A DNA stretch of 6,996 nucleotides, taken from positions 1 to 6,996 of the forward strand of contig CAYFIB010000080.1 in NCBI GenBank assembly GCA_964342855.1. The letters are read 5' to 3'. Position 1 is the first letter of the stretch. Every line of letters begins with the position of its first letter. Positions 5,392-6,996 of the stretch are shown here, one piece after another. The notes below the pieces were generated by a model. That model did not search any database and had not been told where the DNA came from. It saw nothing but the letters and a program-made list of their open reading frames with translations. The position numbers and the translations under genes are program-made. Origin of the DNA: JBCBJX01 sp964342855 (lineage in GTDB: Bacteria; Pseudomonadota; Alphaproteobacteria; Caulobacterales; Parvularculaceae).

Positions 5392-6342
5392 TTACTCCGC
5401 CGGCTGCATCGCGGGCGTCGCCTCATCCGGCGCGACCGCGCCCTCCCCGCCATGCACGCGCCGCCAGCGCGCTTTCAGCGCCGCCGACGTCATGCGCGAG
5501 CCGTCGGGCGACCAGCCGGGCGGGCCCCACAGATAGCCCCACGCCTCGCGGAGACTTTTCGCGTTCCGAAGATCGCGGAAGATCCCCCGGTACTCATGGA
5601 AGGCGATGACGAACGGATTGAACGTCGCGAGGTTCTTGACGATGCCGTAGGTCGGCTTTTCCTCGCACCGCTCCTCGACGAAGGTTCCGAACATCCGGTC
5701 CCAGATGATGAAGACGCCCGCGTAGTTGGCGTCGAGGTATTCCGGGTTCGTCGCATGGTGGACGCGGTGATGGCTCGGCGTGTTGAAGACCCATTCGAAG
5801 GGGCCCATGCGGTCCACGATTTCGGTATGGATCCAGAACTGGTAGATGAGGTTCAGCCCGCCGACGAAGGCGAGAAGCAGCGGGTGGAAGCCGAGAAAGG
5901 CGAGCGGGACGTAAAACACGAACGTGCCCGCGACCGAGCCCGTCCAGCCCTGCCGAAGCGCCGTGGTCAGATTATAATGCTGGGAGGAATGGTGGATGAC
6001 GTGATCGGCCCAGAACCACCGCCGCTCATGATAAATGCGGTGCGCCCAATAGTAGAAGAAATCATAGCCGATGAAGGCGATCGCCGCCGTCCACCAGGTC
6101 GCTGGGATATCGAAAAGGGCGTGCTCGTAGGCGAAGGTCCACACGCCGTAGCCGATGGCGCCGAGGCCGAGAATGCCCGCTACCTGACTGCCCGTCCCCA
6201 TGGCGAGGCTCGCGAAGGCGTCGCGCGTCTCATAGCGGCCAGGCGCGCCGAGACGCACGGCGATCATTTCCGCCAACACCAGAAGGACGAAGCCGGGCAC
6301 GGCGTACGTCACCACATCGGGTAGGGTTTCAACCTCGATCAT
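5392..6342 (-). CDS. Sterol desaturase/fatty-acid hydroxylase family membrane protein
   Basis: This 316-residue protein is an inner-membrane, non-haem di-iron oxygenase of the sterol desaturase/alkylglycerol monooxygenase-like superfamily, which hydroxylates or desaturates lipid substrates. The iron-binding histidine clusters are intact: HRIYH (101-105), HVIHHSSQH (114-122), His172 in the QFWIHTE stretch, and HHRVHH (191-196). The following WDRMFGTF is also typical. Hydrophobic helices cover about 10-30, 45-70, 82-98 and 138-170. The C-terminal 30 residues are a hydrophilic extension. The ATG at 6342-6340 overlaps the upstream stop as ATGA, implying translational coupling. It is last in a minus-strand operon after ndk and a small protein, and its stop lies 10 nt from the inverted repeat. 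The lipid substrate is unknown; the FQFWIHTE-like stretch and NTPSHH resemble alkylglycerol monooxygenase more than C-5 sterol desaturase. Confidence 0.9.
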   Translation of the reverse strand: MIEVETLPDVVTYAVPGFVLLVLAEMIAVRLGAPGRYETRDAFASLAMGTGSQVAGILGLGAIGYGVWTFAYEHALFDIPATWWTAAIAFIGYDFFYYWAHRIYHERRWFWADHVIHHSSQHYNLTTALRQGWTGSVAGTFVFYVPLAFLGFHPLLLAFVGGLNLIYQFWIHTEIVDRMGPFEWVFNTPSHHRVHHATNPEYLDANYAGVFIIWDRMFGTFVEERCEEKPTYGIVKNLATFNPFVIAFHEYRGIFRDLRNAKSLREAWGYLWGPPGWSPDGSRMTSAALKARWRRVHGGEGAVAPDEATPAMQPAE

Positions 6343-6746
6343 GCGTCGAGTGTAGCGCTGGCGCCTTGGAGTTGGCGAGCCCAGAGCGCGGCGGCGTCGC
6401 CGTTCGGCGCCTCAATCATCACGGACTTCAGCGACGGCTCGTCGAGACGGATGGTCAGCTTCGCGCCATCTACGGCGACAGGCTTTTCCCCGACACGCCA
6501 CCGGCGTGAGCCGAGACGGTCGCCGAGGACGAAAAGGAGCGCGATGTCGCCGCCCGCATCGCGCGCGAGCGCCCGACCGGCGGTTTCATCGAAGAGCCAG
6601 TCGACGGGCGCGAAATCCGGTTCATCCAGCGCGAGACGCTCCCGGGCGGCGGCCTCGCCAAGCGGCGCGGTGCGCCACTGGCCGAGCGCCCAGGAAACGC
6701 CGACGAGGATGAGCACCCCCGCCGACGCGCCGAGAAGAACCAGCAT
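6339..6746 (-). CDS. Small membrane-anchored protein of unknown function
   Basis: I do not recognise a named family for this 135-residue protein. Residues 2-23 form a single hydrophobic helix (VLLGASAGVLILVGVSWALG), probably an uncleaved signal anchor because no cysteine lipobox or clear peptidase site follows. The remaining 110 residues are soluble and would face the periplasm or cytoplasm. They include an acidic stretch (ALDEPDFAPVDWLFDE, 39-54), a predicted beta-rich core (DIALLFVLGDRLGSRRWRVG, 67-86) and a C-terminal LWARQLQ helix. It starts 5 nt after the ndk stop and ends in an ATGA overlap with the desaturase gene, so it is surely cotranscribed with both. Codon use matches its neighbours, which supports a real gene. 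A role linked to the desaturase is a guess from position only. Confidence 0.8.
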   Translation of the reverse strand: MLVLLGASAGVLILVGVSWALGQWRTAPLGEAAARERLALDEPDFAPVDWLFDETAGRALARDAGGDIALLFVLGDRLGSRRWRVGEKPVAVDGAKLTIRLDEPSLKSVMIEAPNGDAAALWARQLQGASATLDA

Positions 6747-6751
6747 CGGCC

Positions 6752-6996
6752 TTAGCCGACGATTTCGTCTTCTTTGAAGAAGAACGAAATCTCGTTTTTC
6801 GCGTTCTCTTCGCTGTCCGAGCCGTGCACGGAGTTCGCTTCGATCGATTCCGCGAACGTCTTGCGGATGGTGCCCTCCGCGGCGTCGGCCGGGTTGGTCG
6901 CGCCCATGATCTCACGGTTGCGAGCGACGGCGTCTTCGCCTTCGAGCACCTGCACGACCACCGGGCCGGAGGTCATGAACTCGACGAGTTCATTGT
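6752..6996 (-). CDS. ndk: Nucleoside diphosphate kinase, C-terminal part (5' end outside window)
   Basis: Ndk transfers the gamma-phosphate from ATP to other (d)NDPs through a phosphohistidine and so balances nucleotide pools in the cytoplasm. The window holds the last 80 residues of a protein that is usually about 140 long. Visible family features are ELVEFMTSGPVVVQVLEG at the start of the fragment, then the NREIMGATNPADAAEGTIR stretch. After these comes NSVHGSDS, containing the catalytic histidine and the serine beside it. The C-terminal FFFKEDEI is also typical. The Met at 6976 is internal, not the start. The stop TAA at 6754-6752 lies five bases before the next gene, making ndk the first visible gene of the minus-strand operon. 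Confidence 0.97.
   Translation of the reverse strand, partial: NELVEFMTSGPVVVQVLEGEDAVARNREIMGATNPADAAEGTIRKTFAESIEANSVHGSDSEENAKNEISFFFKEDEIVG

Noticed and set aside
4333..6324. A 663-codon plus-strand open frame crossing rlmB and running antisense to the desaturase gene
   Set aside because: It shares bases with rlmB in a shifted frame and with the opposite strand of a gene with intact histidine clusters. The product is low-complexity with no domain.
1..6996. CRISPR array, prophage, insertion sequence or defence cassette
   Set aside because: No regularly spaced direct repeats, transposase, integrase or related genes are seen, and every long gene is a known chromosomal family.

Overview
The window is about 7 kb of GC-rich chromosomal DNA with strong codon bias (C or G in most third positions). 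The gene content, a tRNA-Tyr next to rlmB and a 'CTCCTCAGGACGAAG'-type palindromic repeat suggest an alphaproteobacterium. The genus cannot be fixed from the sequence. It reads as core or housekeeping genome: I see no insertion sequence, integrase, phage gene, CRISPR array, toxin-antitoxin pair or defence cassette.

Layout, left to right. Positions 1-262 hold no convincing gene but contain two strong stem-loops and a weak promoter. Three plus-strand genes follow: a GT87/DUF2029-type multipass membrane glycosyltransferase (263-1447), the adaptive-response alkylation repair protein Ada (1494-2561), and a biotin-dependent acyl-CoA carboxylase carboxyltransferase subunit (2658-4178). A class II tRNA-Tyr(GUA) lies on the minus strand (4228-4313) behind a good sigma-70-like promoter at 4354-4382. 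The 23S rRNA 2'-O-methyltransferase gene rlmB runs plus from a TTG start at 4437 to 5282. The right end is a minus-strand operon read from beyond the window: ndk (C-terminal part only, 6752-6996), a small membrane-anchored protein of unknown function (6339-6746), and a sterol desaturase/fatty-acid hydroxylase family membrane protein (5392-6342). The last two overlap by ATGA.

The three plus-strand genes at the left do not form an obvious pathway (envelope sugar transfer, DNA repair, acyl-CoA metabolism), so their adjacency may be only positional. The tRNA-Tyr and rlmB pair belongs to translation. Where rlmB and the desaturase operon converge there is a 114-bp element made of two 45-bp inverted copies of a repeat. 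One copy encodes the last four codons and the stop of rlmB.

No new multi-gene system is evident. The points most worth a second look are the inverted repeat pair with compensatory changes, a hairpin that would mask the ada ribosome binding site, and the divergent acyl-binding residues of an orphan carboxyltransferase.
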